Positions 46,647-56,407 of a DNA stretch of 64,000 nt are shown here, one piece after another. The notes under the pieces were generated by a model that saw nothing but the letters and a program-made list of their open reading frames with translations, searched no databases and had not been told where the DNA came from. This DNA comes from Mucilaginibacter pineti (GTDB taxonomy: Bacteria > Bacteroidota > Bacteroidia > Sphingobacteriales > Sphingobacteriaceae), in the NCBI RefSeq assembly GCF_900101875.1, contig NZ_FNAI01000003.1, positions 372,001-436,000 on the forward strand, written 5' to 3'. Position numbers and translations under genes: made by a program. Each line of letters starts with the position of its first letter. The first letter of the stretch is position 1.

Positions 46647-46966
46647 AAAACGCCCCATGTTTGGCCGTAAAGATATTCATACATAGAGAGATAACGAATA
46701 TCAGCTATAAATTGGGCGTAAATAGGCTGCTATTGTTCTTGGCAAACGGCAAAGTTTGCTTATTTTAGACGTTCTGCTGGCGGCAGGCGGTGTGAGCAAG
46801 GTGGTCTGCAATAACGAAAGTTATCGTACGCTTATGTGCTATGACGATAGGTATGGTAATCAATTTGTAAGCAGTTTAAAGTGTGACTGACGAGGCGAAG
46901 CCATGACCTGCCGTGAATTACCGGCGAAGTGTTTTGGCCTGGAAACTAAGGAAATAATATAGGCAG
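46647..46966. other. Intergenic region before the glycan cluster
   Basis: About 320 bases. A frame open from about 46722 reads LLILDVLLAAGGVSKVVC and stops at about 46889 without a start I trust; it may be a gene remnant. No ABC permease remnant was recognised. The promoter of the glycan cluster should be here, but no exact TAnnTTTG box is visible. Confidence 0.4.
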
Positions 46967-48202
46967 ATGACAAAAGTTATAAGGGCTGAAGGACTGTACA
47001 AAGCATATCAACTGGGCGATGTTGGTACTGGTACGATCGCTAATGACCTGAAACGTTTCTGGGCCAGGGTTCAGGGAAAGGAAGATCCTTTTTTAAAGAT
47101 CGGCGAGATCAACAAGCGGACTGAGAAGGGACTTGGCAATGTTATACTGAGTCTGAAAGATCTTAATTTTGAAATAGAACAGGGCGACGCGATTGGTATA
47201 ATAGGCAGGAACGGGGCAGGAAAAAGCACTTTGCTTAAAATATTGAGCCGTATAACTGCACCAACTTCAGGTTCAATTAAAATAAAAGGCAGGGTTGCCA
47301 GCTTACTTGAAGTAGGCACTGGTTTTCACCCTGAGTTGACGGGCCGGGAAAATATTTTTTTAAATGGTGCCATTCTTGGCATGCGCAAAGCCGAAATCCG
47401 GCGCAAATTTGATGAGATTGTAGATTTTTCAGGTGTGGCTAGGTACATAGATACACCTGTCAAAAGATATTCCTCTGGTATGTACGTCCGGCTTGCCTTT
47501 GCAGTAGCAGCGCACCTGGAATCTGAGATTCTGATCGTCGATGAAGTATTGGCCGTGGGAGATGCGGAATTTCAAAGCAAATGCCTGGGAAAAATGGGGG
47601 AGATTAGCAAAGGTGAGGGACGAACGGTATTGTTCGTTAGTCATAATATTGGCAGTATCCAGCAGCTTTGCAGGCAATGTATGTTGCTGGAGAACGGTGA
47701 ACTGATTTCATTTGGCGAGAACGGACCGGTAATTGAACAATACCTTGCCACGAATTCTGGCTCCTTGTATGAAAATGCCGACACCGAAGCTGAAGTGCTT
47801 GTTTCCAGCGCCTGTTTCGAAAATGCGAGCCTGCTGAACTCGGAAGAGGCAATCATCAATATGGAAATCAGGAGTAAACTAAATTGCCGACTTTCTATTG
47901 ATGTTCGTGTCAACTCAAATCTGGGGGTACCAGTTGGGTTCGGGTCTATAGGTACGCTAAATTACGATCAGCAAATAAATGTTAAACCGGGATCGAACAA
48001 ATTGAGTCTTGGGCTGGATGTTTCGCAGCTGGCAATAGGTAATTATGCCCTAAGCGTGGATATTACCCAGCCCAATGTTAAATTTTATGACAGGTGTGAA
48101 AATTGCCTGGGCTTTGAAATCGTTAAACTTGATGAAAATGACAGGAGGTTATCACAGTACTGGGGATACGGCTCTGTATTAATCCCGTTAAAGCTAAAAT
48201 GA
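46967..48202 (+). CDS. Wzt-type polysaccharide ABC-exporter ATPase
   Basis: A 411-residue protein. The ATPase (about 1-265) carries Walker A GRNGAGKST, signature KRYSSGMYVRL, Walker B LIVDEVLAVGD and the H-loop SHN. An additional C-terminal domain of about 145 residues (FGSIGTLNYDQQINVKPGSNKL, DITQPNVKFYDRCEN) is beta-rich, as in Wzt proteins of O-antigen exporters where it binds the modified chain end. Its membrane partner Wzm is not in the window. The start codon of the following methyltransferase overlaps the stop (ATGA). Confidence 0.9.
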   Translation: MTKVIRAEGLYKAYQLGDVGTGTIANDLKRFWARVQGKEDPFLKIGEINKRTEKGLGNVILSLKDLNFEIEQGDAIGIIGRNGAGKSTLLKILSRITAPTSGSIKIKGRVASLLEVGTGFHPELTGRENIFLNGAILGMRKAEIRRKFDEIVDFSGVARYIDTPVKRYSSGMYVRLAFAVAAHLESEILIVDEVLAVGDAEFQSKCLGKMGEISKGEGRTVLFVSHNIGSIQQLCRQCMLLENGELISFGENGPVIEQYLATNSGSLYENADTEAEVLVSSACFENASLLNSEEAIINMEIRSKLNCRLSIDVRVNSNLGVPVGFGSIGTLNYDQQINVKPGSNKLSLGLDVSQLAIGNYALSVDITQPNVKFYDRCENCLGFEIVKLDENDRRLSQYWGYGSVLIPLKLK

Positions 48203-48909
48203 AAACACAAATGATCTCAGCGCTATCCCGTTTATTGCGGCCCGTCCCGGAAATGGACTTTGAACAAAGCCTTATTATCAATAGAACAGAGATTTTTCGA
48301 CAAAAGCAAATTGATTGTATCCTTGATGTGGGGGCGAACACTGGGCAATATGCCGAAAGTGTGCTGTCCAATTATTCATGTAGGATTATTTCGTTTGAAC
48401 CCATGAAGCGGGAATTTGACAAATTAAATAAAAAATTAAGTAAATATAAGCAATGGACCGCCCATCATATTGGACTTGGGGAAAGTGAAGAACAGTTGTC
48501 GATTAACGTTTCAGCTAACTCTTTCAGTAGTTCACTGTTAAACCTTAACGCTGAAACGCTTGGTTACAACCAGGATATTGGCTACGTTGGCAACGAAACT
48601 GTACAGATCAAAAGACTGGATGCCATTTGGAATGAACTTAACATAACCGGCAATCGTACTTTACTGAAGATTGATACGCAGGGTTATGAAGCTCGGATAC
48701 TTAATGGTTGCCGCGACATCGTAGATCAGCTGTTCGGCATTCAGGTGGAACTTTCGGTTGTTCAACTTTATCAGGGAGAGCCGTTGTTTGATGAAATGTT
48801 CCATAAAATACTTGCACTTGGTTTTGACCTGTATGTTATTGAACCGGGCTATAAAGATCCGCATACCGGTAAATTGTTGCAGTTAGAAGCTGTATTTTTT
48901 AGAAGTTAA
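48199..48909 (+). CDS. FkbM-family methyltransferase
   Basis: A 236-residue SAM-dependent methyltransferase: the SAM site is CILDVGANTGQYAESVL, then RIISFEPMKREFDKL, and the later FkbM signature is LLKIDTQGYEARILNG. It overlaps the Wzt gene (ATGA) and the next methyltransferase (TAATG), so the three are coupled. In glycan clusters FkbM enzymes methylate sugar hydroxyls; here the product may be the chain-end cap recognised by Wzt, which is inference. Confidence 0.88.
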   Translation: MKTQMISALSRLLRPVPEMDFEQSLIINRTEIFRQKQIDCILDVGANTGQYAESVLSNYSCRIISFEPMKREFDKLNKKLSKYKQWTAHHIGLGESEEQLSINVSANSFSSSLLNLNAETLGYNQDIGYVGNETVQIKRLDAIWNELNITGNRTLLKIDTQGYEARILNGCRDIVDQLFGIQVELSVVQLYQGEPLFDEMFHKILALGFDLYVIEPGYKDPHTGKLLQLEAVFFRS

Positions 48910-49625
48910 TGTATAACCGACTTAAAGCACTATTGAAAAGCAAGCCCGATGGACGGGAAGAAGTAGGCACAACCAGGTCATTTTCACAATATGGCGAAGA
49001 CCAGATTATCCTGGCCCTGCTGTTTATTTTTAAACTGGAAAATGTCAATTATCTTGACATCGGCGCGAATGACCCTTACCGTCTCAACAACACCGCTCTG
49101 CTTTATGAAAAAGGATTTTCCGGGGTCAATATCGAACCCGATCCTGGAAATTTTTTACGACTCAGCCTTGTCCGAAAAAAAGATATCAATTTAAATATCG
49201 GAATAGGTGCCAGTAGTGGAATCATTAAATATTATCGTTTCACAGATTCGGTATACAATACGTTTTCGCAAAAAGAATACCAGCATCTTTTAAACCGGGA
49301 TAGCCTGGAACCTCTTCCCGCGCTTGATGTTGAAGTACAAACCTATACAGAAGTCATAGCGGCGAATTTTGGAGGGAAACCACCTGTATTGCTGTTTATT
49401 GATACGGAAGGGCTTGACGAAGAGATCATAGATTCTATAGACTTTGACAACCTTCCGCCCAAGGTAATCTGTATTGAAACGTTTTCCTACGGAGAATTCA
49501 AAAAAGATCATGCACTGGTAGCGAAGATCCTCAACAAAGGATACCATATTCATGCTGATACATTTGTAAATACGATATTTATTCACCATTCGCTTTTGCC
49601 TTATCCTGAAAATAGCCTCTCGTAA
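48909..49625 (+). CDS. FkbM-family methyltransferase (second)
   Basis: A 238-residue protein with a SAM motif YLDIGANDPYRLNNTALLYE, then GVNIEPDPGNF and the family's LLFIDTEGLDEEII. Related to but distinct from the previous methyltransferase, so a second sugar position or second sugar may be modified. It starts inside the previous stop codon (TAATG) and is followed in the same way by a GT2 gene. Confidence 0.85.
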   Translation: MYNRLKALLKSKPDGREEVGTTRSFSQYGEDQIILALLFIFKLENVNYLDIGANDPYRLNNTALLYEKGFSGVNIEPDPGNFLRLSLVRKKDINLNIGIGASSGIIKYYRFTDSVYNTFSQKEYQHLLNRDSLEPLPALDVEVQTYTEVIAANFGGKPPVLLFIDTEGLDEEIIDSIDFDNLPPKVICIETFSYGEFKKDHALVAKILNKGYHIHADTFVNTIFIHHSLLPYPENSLS

Positions 49626-50512
49626 TGCCAGTATTTTCTAAGATATCTATTGTAACACCATCTTATAATCAGGCGCATTTATTGGAAGAAACGATTCTAT
49701 CTATCCTGGGTCAGCGCTATCCAAACCTTGAATTGTTGATCATGGATGGTGGGAGCACAGATAATTCCGTGGATGTGATTAAGAAATATGAAAACGAGAT
49801 AACTTATTGGATTAGTGAAAAGGATAACGGGCAGGCAGCGGCAATCAATAGTGGATTTCGGAAAGCTACCGGGGATATCCTGATGTGGATAAACAGTGAT
49901 GACATGCTTATGCCGGGCGCATTGTCTTCTGTTGCAGAAATAGTGCGTGATAAAGGGGATAAGGTATTCATAGGAGATTGCCTGCATTTCAGGAAACAAC
50001 CTGGAGGCCCCCTGGATGCCTGGGGAAGCGATGTCGCAAATGATTCAAAGAAACTGGATCTCAGTACCTTTGATTATGTAATCCAGCCCTCGAGTTTCTG
50101 GACGCGTTCTGTTTGGAAAATAACTGGCCCATTAAATGAAACATTGCATTATGCCTTTGACTGGGAGTGGTTTTTACGATGCAGATCAAAAGGCATTGCG
50201 TTTGAATATGTGGATAAATGTTTGTCGATGTATCGGTACCATGAAGGGCATAAGTCTTCGGGAGGAGGAGAACAGCGACGGGCAGAGTTACTTAATATAT
50301 ATCGGAGATTTAATCCCGGGAAAGCTGATCTATATGCACTCTTAATGCAGGAAGCGGATCGTAAACATAGCCTGATCTATCGGGGGATTAAAAAAAGCCT
50401 CCATTTTTTCAAAAGTAATCACTCTTATGCCCGCTTGTTAAAAGCGGTCTATCCAGGAAAATTTGCCTGCTATAGCATTGACGACATCGAATTGTTGGTC
50501 AGGATGCTGTAG
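49625..50512 (+). CDS. GT2-family glycosyltransferase
   Basis: A 295-residue GT-A enzyme: ISIVTPSYNQAHLLEETILSIL at the nucleotide site, IMDGGSTDNSVDVIKKY, the DxD-type NSDDMLMPGAL, and a conserved YAFDWEWFLRCRSKG later region. It adds a sugar from an NDP donor to the growing glycan at the inner face of the membrane. It overlaps the previous stop (TAATG). Confidence 0.9.
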   Translation: MPVFSKISIVTPSYNQAHLLEETILSILGQRYPNLELLIMDGGSTDNSVDVIKKYENEITYWISEKDNGQAAAINSGFRKATGDILMWINSDDMLMPGALSSVAEIVRDKGDKVFIGDCLHFRKQPGGPLDAWGSDVANDSKKLDLSTFDYVIQPSSFWTRSVWKITGPLNETLHYAFDWEWFLRCRSKGIAFEYVDKCLSMYRYHEGHKSSGGGEQRRAELLNIYRRFNPGKADLYALLMQEADRKHSLIYRGIKKSLHFFKSNHSYARLLKAVYPGKFACYSIDDIELLVRML

Positions 50513-50525
50513 CTAAATATCTCCA

Positions 50526-51248
50526 ATGAAATTTTCCATACTTACCCCTTCGTTCAATTCCGGAAAATACCTCGAAAGAGTGATTTCGAGCGTAAAGGCG
50601 CAAACCTATTCTAATTGGGAACATATCATACAGGATGGTGCGTCAACAGATGAAACTGTTGGTATTCTGGGCGCTCATCAGCACCTGAACTGGTTATCTC
50701 ATGCTGACAGCGGGCAGTCTTCAGCGATGAATATAGCGTTTCAACGTTCAACAGGCGATATAATTATCTACCTGAACGCAGATGACGAACTCCGGCCAGA
50801 CGCGCTTGAAAATTACAAACGGGCTTTTGATTTGAATCCAGGGATGGATATGGTGGTGGCTAACCTTGAAACCGACCATAATGGTACCAGGGTGTTCAAT
50901 CGGCCCTCTATACATCTTCAGGAGATATTACACTATTGGCCCTGCGTGTTTCCAGCAAATCCACTTTCCTATGCTTACAGGCGGGCACTGCAAAGTAAGA
51001 TCGGGGTATTCCCTGAAGACAATCACTACACCATGGATTACTGGTTTCTTTTGCGTGCGTTGCTAAAAGGGAAGATTATGAAACAAGATTTCACCAGCGG
51101 CACCTTTTATTTTGACGGCCAGAACAAATCTGCTGACGCGGATAATGCCAGAAAATCGCTCAAGATCGTCAGGGATGATTTTTTGCGCCAATATTTCTGC
51201 TATCCGGTAGTTTTGCGGTTTATCGTCAAAAAAATAACGAGTAAATGA
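50526..51248 (+). CDS. GT2-family glycosyltransferase
   Basis: A 240-residue GT-A enzyme with FSILTPSFNSGKYLERVISSV, IIQDGASTDETVGIL, the metal-binding LNADDELRPDAL and a later YTMDYWFLLRALL. It resembles the WcaA/colanic-acid group of GT2. The gap to the previous gene is 13 bases; the next gene overlaps by 4 bases (ATGA). Confidence 0.88.
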   Translation: MKFSILTPSFNSGKYLERVISSVKAQTYSNWEHIIQDGASTDETVGILGAHQHLNWLSHADSGQSSAMNIAFQRSTGDIIIYLNADDELRPDALENYKRAFDLNPGMDMVVANLETDHNGTRVFNRPSIHLQEILHYWPCVFPANPLSYAYRRALQSKIGVFPEDNHYTMDYWFLLRALLKGKIMKQDFTSGTFYFDGQNKSADADNARKSLKIVRDDFLRQYFCYPVVLRFIVKKITSK

Positions 51249-52402
51249 AAAATAAGAAAATTCTTTTTGTTCTTCACGATGCGGCAATGATGGGAGCTCC
51301 GATGGTGATATTGCACTTCTTGCGGTGGTTAAATGTTCATGATAAGGCAGATATCACGATATTGCTAAAATGTGGCGGCCCACTGGAGGCCGAGTTCGAG
51401 AAGATTGCTCCGGTTTACATTTGGAGGCCAGGCATGTTGCCATCTTCAATATATTTGAGAGGGCTATCTGCCTTTCGAAAGGTAGTAGGAAGAAAGGGAA
51501 TAGCGGTTCCATTTCCGCCGAAATTGAAATCTTCGGGGTTTGATTTGGTTTACCTGAATACGGCAGATACGATGGAACTCGGGCCGCTATTAAAGGGGTT
51601 TTATCAATGCCGGCTTCTTGCACATATTCATGAACTTTCTTATTCGTTAAATGCTTATTTCTCGCATGCTTTCAGTCTGGAAAACCAAAATGTTGTGGAT
51701 GGTTATATAGCGGCGAGTGATAGTGTGCGGCTAAATATTCAAAAGAGTTATGGCATACCATCGGAGCGGATCAACGTGATCAATGAATTCATACCGGTAG
51801 CTGAAATAACGAGGCCGGACCTTGCCCCCTTGCATTTAAAAAAAGAATTAGGCCTGACTGCCAGTTTTATTGTCGGTGCCGCCGGGCAAGCCGGATGGCG
51901 TAAGGGCACAGACCTTTTTATCCGCCTGGCGGCCGTTGTTAATAAACTATTGCCGGATAATGATATAGTATTTATGTGGGTTGGACACCAATCAACAGAA
52001 GTACATGCCCAAATTGCTTACGAGATTGAACGTCTGCAGCTTGCTGAAAAAATATGTTTTACAGGTCAGAAAAATGTTCCTCAAAATTATTTTCAATTGT
52101 TTGATTTGTTCGCACTGATGTCCCGGGAAGATCCATTTCCACTGGTAAGCCTGGAAGCTGCTGCCCTTTCCAAACCCATATTGTGTTTCAGAGATACCGG
52201 TGGTATCCCCGAGATCATTGATGATACTACGGGTGGTGTTTTTGCATATGATGATGTCACGGCGATGGCGGAATGTGTTATTACATTTTATAAAGATCGC
52301 CCCAAGGTACAGGCGATTGGCAGAAATGCCGCAAAATTGGTTCAACAATATGATGTTGATATACTTGCCCCTAAGTTATTAGCAGTGATCAATGCTTACT
52401 GA
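51245..52402 (+). CDS. GT4-family glycosyltransferase
   Basis: A 385-residue GT-B enzyme: N-terminal acceptor domain (ILFVLHDAAMMGAPMVILHFL), then the donor domain with GAAGQAGWRKGTDLFI, the VFMWVGHQ region and the donor-binding EDPFPLVSLEAAALSKPILCF. Starts ATGA over the previous stop and overlaps the next gene by 11 bases. Confidence 0.9.
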   Translation: MKNKKILFVLHDAAMMGAPMVILHFLRWLNVHDKADITILLKCGGPLEAEFEKIAPVYIWRPGMLPSSIYLRGLSAFRKVVGRKGIAVPFPPKLKSSGFDLVYLNTADTMELGPLLKGFYQCRLLAHIHELSYSLNAYFSHAFSLENQNVVDGYIAASDSVRLNIQKSYGIPSERINVINEFIPVAEITRPDLAPLHLKKELGLTASFIVGAAGQAGWRKGTDLFIRLAAVVNKLLPDNDIVFMWVGHQSTEVHAQIAYEIERLQLAEKICFTGQKNVPQNYFQLFDLFALMSREDPFPLVSLEAAALSKPILCFRDTGGIPEIIDDTTGGVFAYDDVTAMAECVITFYKDRPKVQAIGRNAAKLVQQYDVDILAPKLLAVINAY

Positions 52403-53339
52403 ACTTGCCATTGTTATACCTGCCTATAAATCCAACTTCCTGGAAACTGCGCTGGATTCTATCGTGGCGCAGACAAATCATAATTTCATTGTTTACGTTT
52501 CTGACGACGGGAGCAGAGAAGACCTCCTTGCTATCGTTAACTTATATAAGTATAAGTTAAATATTGAATATTATCGGTTCCCCGATAACCTGGGAAGAAA
52601 GGACCTGGTCGGACACTGGAATAGAAGTGTTCGCCTATCCGCAGAAAAGTGGGTCTGGCTTTTTTCAGATGATGATGTCCTGTCACCGGGGTGCGTTGAG
52701 GCGTTTTATCGTGAACTGGAAGCCACCGGAGCAGCATATAACCTTTACAGGTTTAATATTGAAATGATTGACAGTATTGGTGCCACTATCTGTATAAAGC
52801 AGCCACACCCGGTACTCGAATCAGCTTATGGCTTTTTAACCGGCCGGCTTCAATCCCGCTCTTTGAGCGCGGCTGTGGAATACATCTTCAGAAAAGAGGT
52901 ATTTGATAAGTACCAGGGGTTTGTTAATTTCCCTTCGGCTTATTGTGCTGACGATGCCTCCTGGCTCATTTTTGCAGACGATCAACTGATATTCACTATC
53001 CAGGCGGAGAAGGTATACTGGCGCGCAAGCGGTATCAATATTAGCGCAGGGAAAACACGGGCTTTCCCCAAAGCGCAGGCGTTACTGCAATTTATCGCAT
53101 TTGTCACTGAAAAATTCAGCACACAGAGATCTGAGCTGCTGGCTATGGCATATCCCTGGTTCTTTGAAAATCTGCTTTACATACAGGGGCGGCTATCAGT
53201 TTTACAATCGGTGCAGTTATCCCGGAAATTTTGCCGGATCATGGGAGGACGGGAGATGGATGTATTCAAAAAAATATTTGCATTGCAGTACAGGTATACC
53301 CGGTTCGCATCTTTTCTTCAGAAATGGTCAGGTTATTAG
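52392..53339 (+). CDS. GT2-family glycosyltransferase
   Basis: A 315-residue GT-A enzyme: LAIVIPAYKSNFLETALDSI, YVSDDGSREDLLAIV, the DxD-like FSDDDVLSPGCVEAF and a C-terminal helical region. The start codon lies 11 bases inside the preceding gene. The 3' end overlaps the next gene's start by 16 bases. Confidence 0.87.
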   Translation: MLTELAIVIPAYKSNFLETALDSIVAQTNHNFIVYVSDDGSREDLLAIVNLYKYKLNIEYYRFPDNLGRKDLVGHWNRSVRLSAEKWVWLFSDDDVLSPGCVEAFYRELEATGAAYNLYRFNIEMIDSIGATICIKQPHPVLESAYGFLTGRLQSRSLSAAVEYIFRKEVFDKYQGFVNFPSAYCADDASWLIFADDQLIFTIQAEKVYWRASGINISAGKTRAFPKAQALLQFIAFVTEKFSTQRSELLAMAYPWFFENLLYIQGRLSVLQSVQLSRKFCRIMGGREMDVFKKIFALQYRYTRFASFLQKWSGY

Positions 53340-54394
53340 CCCTTCGCGAAAGATTCGCACATATGAGTAGCATTAGCGGTTATGATGCCCTATACGGTCA
53401 TTTTACGCCCGATATAGAGATTGAATCTGTGTTCTGCAATTTTAAAAAAATGTATCCGCGTGGCGTAGGTCGCCTGCTGGAAAAATCATCCAGGCTTGTC
53501 GGCGGATCTGGCTTCTACAATGCACAGTCATTTGAATCAGAGATTCGGCTATTCCTTAAAGCCCGACGGAAAAAGCATGATATAGTTCACTATTGCTATG
53601 GAGAATCCTATTTAGGTTTCGGGGCGATATTGACCTCGCGCCTGAAATTACCGCTGGTGGTAACTCATCATCAGCCAGTGTCCTGGTGGGCGCAAAATTC
53701 TGCCTTGGCACATAAGTATAAAAATGTGAACACTGTTATCACCTTATCAGAATATGATAAGAATTACTTTGAGGACCTGGTGCCAGGAAGAGTTGTTTGT
53801 ATACCGCATGGCGTAGATATTGATTTTTATAAGCCGGAAACTTCTCTAAAAAAAGAAAGTGGGCCATTTAAGATCCTCTTTGTCGGAAGATACCTGCGTG
53901 ACACATTGACGCTCAGCCAAGCCGTCAAAAAGCTTCTGTCTTTTCCAGCGGATATTTATTTTGACATTGTTTATTCAGATAAGGCAGGTTATTTACCGGC
54001 CGAAATGCGGGAACTTTCAACACTTTCAAAAGTAAAATGGCATTCGGAGATCGGTGACCAGAATTTACTTGCCTTATATAGGCAGGCAGACTGTTGCCTG
54101 ATCCCCCTTAACGATTGTACGGCGAATAACGCTATACTGGAGGCAATGGCCTGTGGGGTACCTGTAATAACAACAAACCTGCCGGCAGCACATACCTATC
54201 TTGATGACACCATGTCTATTATGTGCCGGCAAAAAAACTCGGATGACCTTGTTGAGGCTGTATTATTGTTATATAATGATATTTCAGCCAGGGTGGTTAT
54301 GGGGGAGAGAGCCCGCAAAAAAGCAGAACAATATTTTGACTGGAATATAATTGCCAGTAAAACCATAACTTTATTTAACGATTGTAATGAATGA
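53324..54394 (+). CDS. GT4-family glycosyltransferase
   Basis: About 357 residues of GT-B type: VVTHHQPVSWWAQ, IPHGVDIDFYKPE, KILFVGRYLRDTL and the donor-binding NNAILEAMACGVPVITTNL. I start at 53324 (MVRLLAL), which overlaps the previous gene by 16 bases. The longer upstream frame from 53231 would overlap it by over 100 bases and reads as low-complexity shadow; a start at 53363 (MSSISGY) is also possible. Confidence 0.85.
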   Translation: MVRLLALRERFAHMSSISGYDALYGHFTPDIEIESVFCNFKKMYPRGVGRLLEKSSRLVGGSGFYNAQSFESEIRLFLKARRKKHDIVHYCYGESYLGFGAILTSRLKLPLVVTHHQPVSWWAQNSALAHKYKNVNTVITLSEYDKNYFEDLVPGRVVCIPHGVDIDFYKPETSLKKESGPFKILFVGRYLRDTLTLSQAVKKLLSFPADIYFDIVYSDKAGYLPAEMRELSTLSKVKWHSEIGDQNLLALYRQADCCLIPLNDCTANNAILEAMACGVPVITTNLPAAHTYLDDTMSIMCRQKNSDDLVEAVLLLYNDISARVVMGERARKKAEQYFDWNIIASKTITLFNDCNE

Positions 54395-55256
54395 TTTAAT
54401 TTTAACCATTGTTCATGGTTATGACTATCCTTTCCTTCAGCCTTTTTTTGAATCATTAAAAAAGGTTGCTTTCAAAGGGGATATCGTTGTTTTTATCTCG
54501 GAGACTGTATCGAAAGCAACCCGGGCGGCGTTGAAGAAAAACGGGGTTATCTTGATTGATTACCAAACAACGCATCCTTACCTGACAGAGTATGCTCACG
54601 CATTTGAGGCAATCACTCCAGAGGCAAGTATATCAAATTATCGTTTTATATTGTTCCTCGAATACCTGCTTGCTAACCAAATGAAATACAAGAAGGTGAT
54701 GATGACCGACGTGAGGGACGTTATTTTTCAAAGAAATCCCTTCCTGGGCGTGGCTGAAGACAAGATCAATGTTTTCCTTGAAGATCCGGTGCAAACTTTC
54801 CGGTATTCGGCGCTCAATTACCAATGGTCTTCCGCCGCCAATGGCAGGGAGGTGACGGATAGTTACATAGATGAGGTGGTTAGCTGCGCAGGGTTTACGA
54901 TAGGCGGTACCGATCCCGTTATCGCATATCTCAAACATATGAAAAAAAAACTGGAGCATCATGCGAAATTACCCTGGGCATTTGATCAGGGAGTACATAA
55001 TGGCTACGTTTATGCCAAAAAGCCGGCAGAAATGCGTGTATTCGCCAATGATGATCCTTTTGTAGCTACCTTAGGCGCGTATCAGCCGTATCACATGAAC
55101 GCGTCTGCTGAGGTGGTGAACAGCAAAGGAGAAGTTTACGCAGTGGTGCATCAATATGACCGGTCAGGCAAACTGTTTTCATTAATCAAACAAAAGTATA
55201 TCGGAAGCCGTGTGCTGCAAAAACTAAAGCGAATATTTTACTTGGTAATGCCCTAA
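54387..55256 (+). CDS. Putative GT-A-type glycosyltransferase, unassigned family
   Basis: A 289-residue protein with MNDLILTIVHGYDYPFLQPFF at the start and a DxD-like KVMMTDVRDVIFQRNPFL near residue 105, typical of the nucleotide-sugar site of retaining or inverting GT-A folds. Middle motifs such as CAGFTIGGTDPV and DQGVHNGYVY (an acceptor-site Asp-Gln pattern) support this. I cannot name the CAZy family. It overlaps its neighbours by 8 bases upstream and 1 base (TAATG) downstream. Confidence 0.65.
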   Translation: MNDLILTIVHGYDYPFLQPFFESLKKVAFKGDIVVFISETVSKATRAALKKNGVILIDYQTTHPYLTEYAHAFEAITPEASISNYRFILFLEYLLANQMKYKKVMMTDVRDVIFQRNPFLGVAEDKINVFLEDPVQTFRYSALNYQWSSAANGREVTDSYIDEVVSCAGFTIGGTDPVIAYLKHMKKKLEHHAKLPWAFDQGVHNGYVYAKKPAEMRVFANDDPFVATLGAYQPYHMNASAEVVNSKGEVYAVVHQYDRSGKLFSLIKQKYIGSRVLQKLKRIFYLVMP

Positions 55257-56407
55257 TGCGTAATCATTGGAAAGAAAAGATTAAAGACGCGGTTCTGGCT
55301 GTTTTAAGAAGTTCGGCGTTTTACCGTAAGCACTTTTTTATTCCGGAGTCAGTTGTCACACTTGCTGGTCTGCCCAACGAGATCGTCAGCTACTTTGAAA
55401 ACGCTCCGTTGGTAAACAGGGGTATCCCCTTAACAACCGACGGCAATATCTACTGGAAATATAAGCAATCACTTGTGTCTCTTCCGCAGCAGGTATTTGT
55501 GCTGGATGTGCGGGGATGGCGTGTATGGGGAAACCAGGGGGCCGTGGTTACAGATGATGGACAGCTATTAGGGGATGTATCGCGTGAATTTGAGAAAGAA
55601 GAACATAGTATTTTTAAACAGCTTAAACTTGTTCCGCCAGTAACACTAAGCGGAACATCCGTGATATTGAGTGCTTCAGGTGCGGATATGTATTACCATT
55701 GGATGTTTGATATCCTGCCCCGCCTGCAATTACTCAGGACGGCTGGTTTTGACAGTAGTTTGATAGATCATTATATTCTTGATTACCGGGACATTCCGTT
55801 CCAGCGGGAAGCATTGGCAGCGCTGAATATATCTTTAAAAAAAATTTGCCGGGCTAATGACCATTTTGGGTTTCATATACGCGCAGAACGTCTGATCGTT
55901 CCTTCCCTGCCCTCCAGACTGGACGAAGTGGCCGCATTCGCCTGCCGGTTTTTAAGAGAAACTTTCCTGAATGAACAAACATGCAGTTCTTATGGCGAGA
56001 GAATTTACCTGAAAAGATCCGGTAAACGGAGTATTACTAATGAACGGGAGATTGAAAATTATCTGCTTGAACAGGGTTTTGAGACGATACTGTGCGAACA
56101 GTACACCATTGCACAACAGGCATTGATTTTTCATCATGCCCGGATTATCGTGGGGCCGCACGGAGCGGCATTTAGTAACGTCGTTTTTTGCAAGCCGGGG
56201 ACTAAGGTACTTGAGTTTTTTTCACCCCGGTGGATCAATCCCTGTTACTGGACGATATGCGATCACGTCAAAGCCACCTATTATTACCTGGTCGGAGAGG
56301 GGCCTCCCCCCGATGCTAAATCTGACGCCGAAGGCACTAACGCAGTTATTGAGTTAAACCTTGAGAAACTAAAAAAATTAATAAATCATTTCAACATATT
56401 GAACTGA
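55256..56407 (+). CDS. GT61-family glycosyltransferase
   Basis: A 383-residue protein with the GT61 pattern: DMYYHWMFDILPRLQLL in the middle, LIVPSLPSRLDE, IYLKRSGKRSITNE and the C-terminal VGPHGAAFSNVVFCKPGTKVLEFF. In bacteria and eukaryotes GT61 enzymes transfer xylose, arabinose or N-acetylglucosamine; the sugar here is unknown. It begins inside the stop of the previous gene and ends at the start of the fucosyltransferase (TGATG). Confidence 0.87.
   Translation: MRNHWKEKIKDAVLAVLRSSAFYRKHFFIPESVVTLAGLPNEIVSYFENAPLVNRGIPLTTDGNIYWKYKQSLVSLPQQVFVLDVRGWRVWGNQGAVVTDDGQLLGDVSREFEKEEHSIFKQLKLVPPVTLSGTSVILSASGADMYYHWMFDILPRLQLLRTAGFDSSLIDHYILDYRDIPFQREALAALNISLKKICRANDHFGFHIRAERLIVPSLPSRLDEVAAFACRFLRETFLNEQTCSSYGERIYLKRSGKRSITNEREIENYLLEQGFETILCEQYTIAQQALIFHHARIIVGPHGAAFSNVVFCKPGTKVLEFFSPRWINPCYWTICDHVKATYYYLVGEGPPPDAKSDAEGTNAVIELNLEKLKKLINHFNILN

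Noticed and set aside
46722..46889. Short frame before the Wzt gene
   Set aside because: No convincing start or homology; kept only as a note on the intergenic region.
53231..53324. Longer start for the GT4 gene
   Set aside because: It would overlap the previous gene by over 100 bases and adds a Cys/Ile-rich stretch not typical for GT4.
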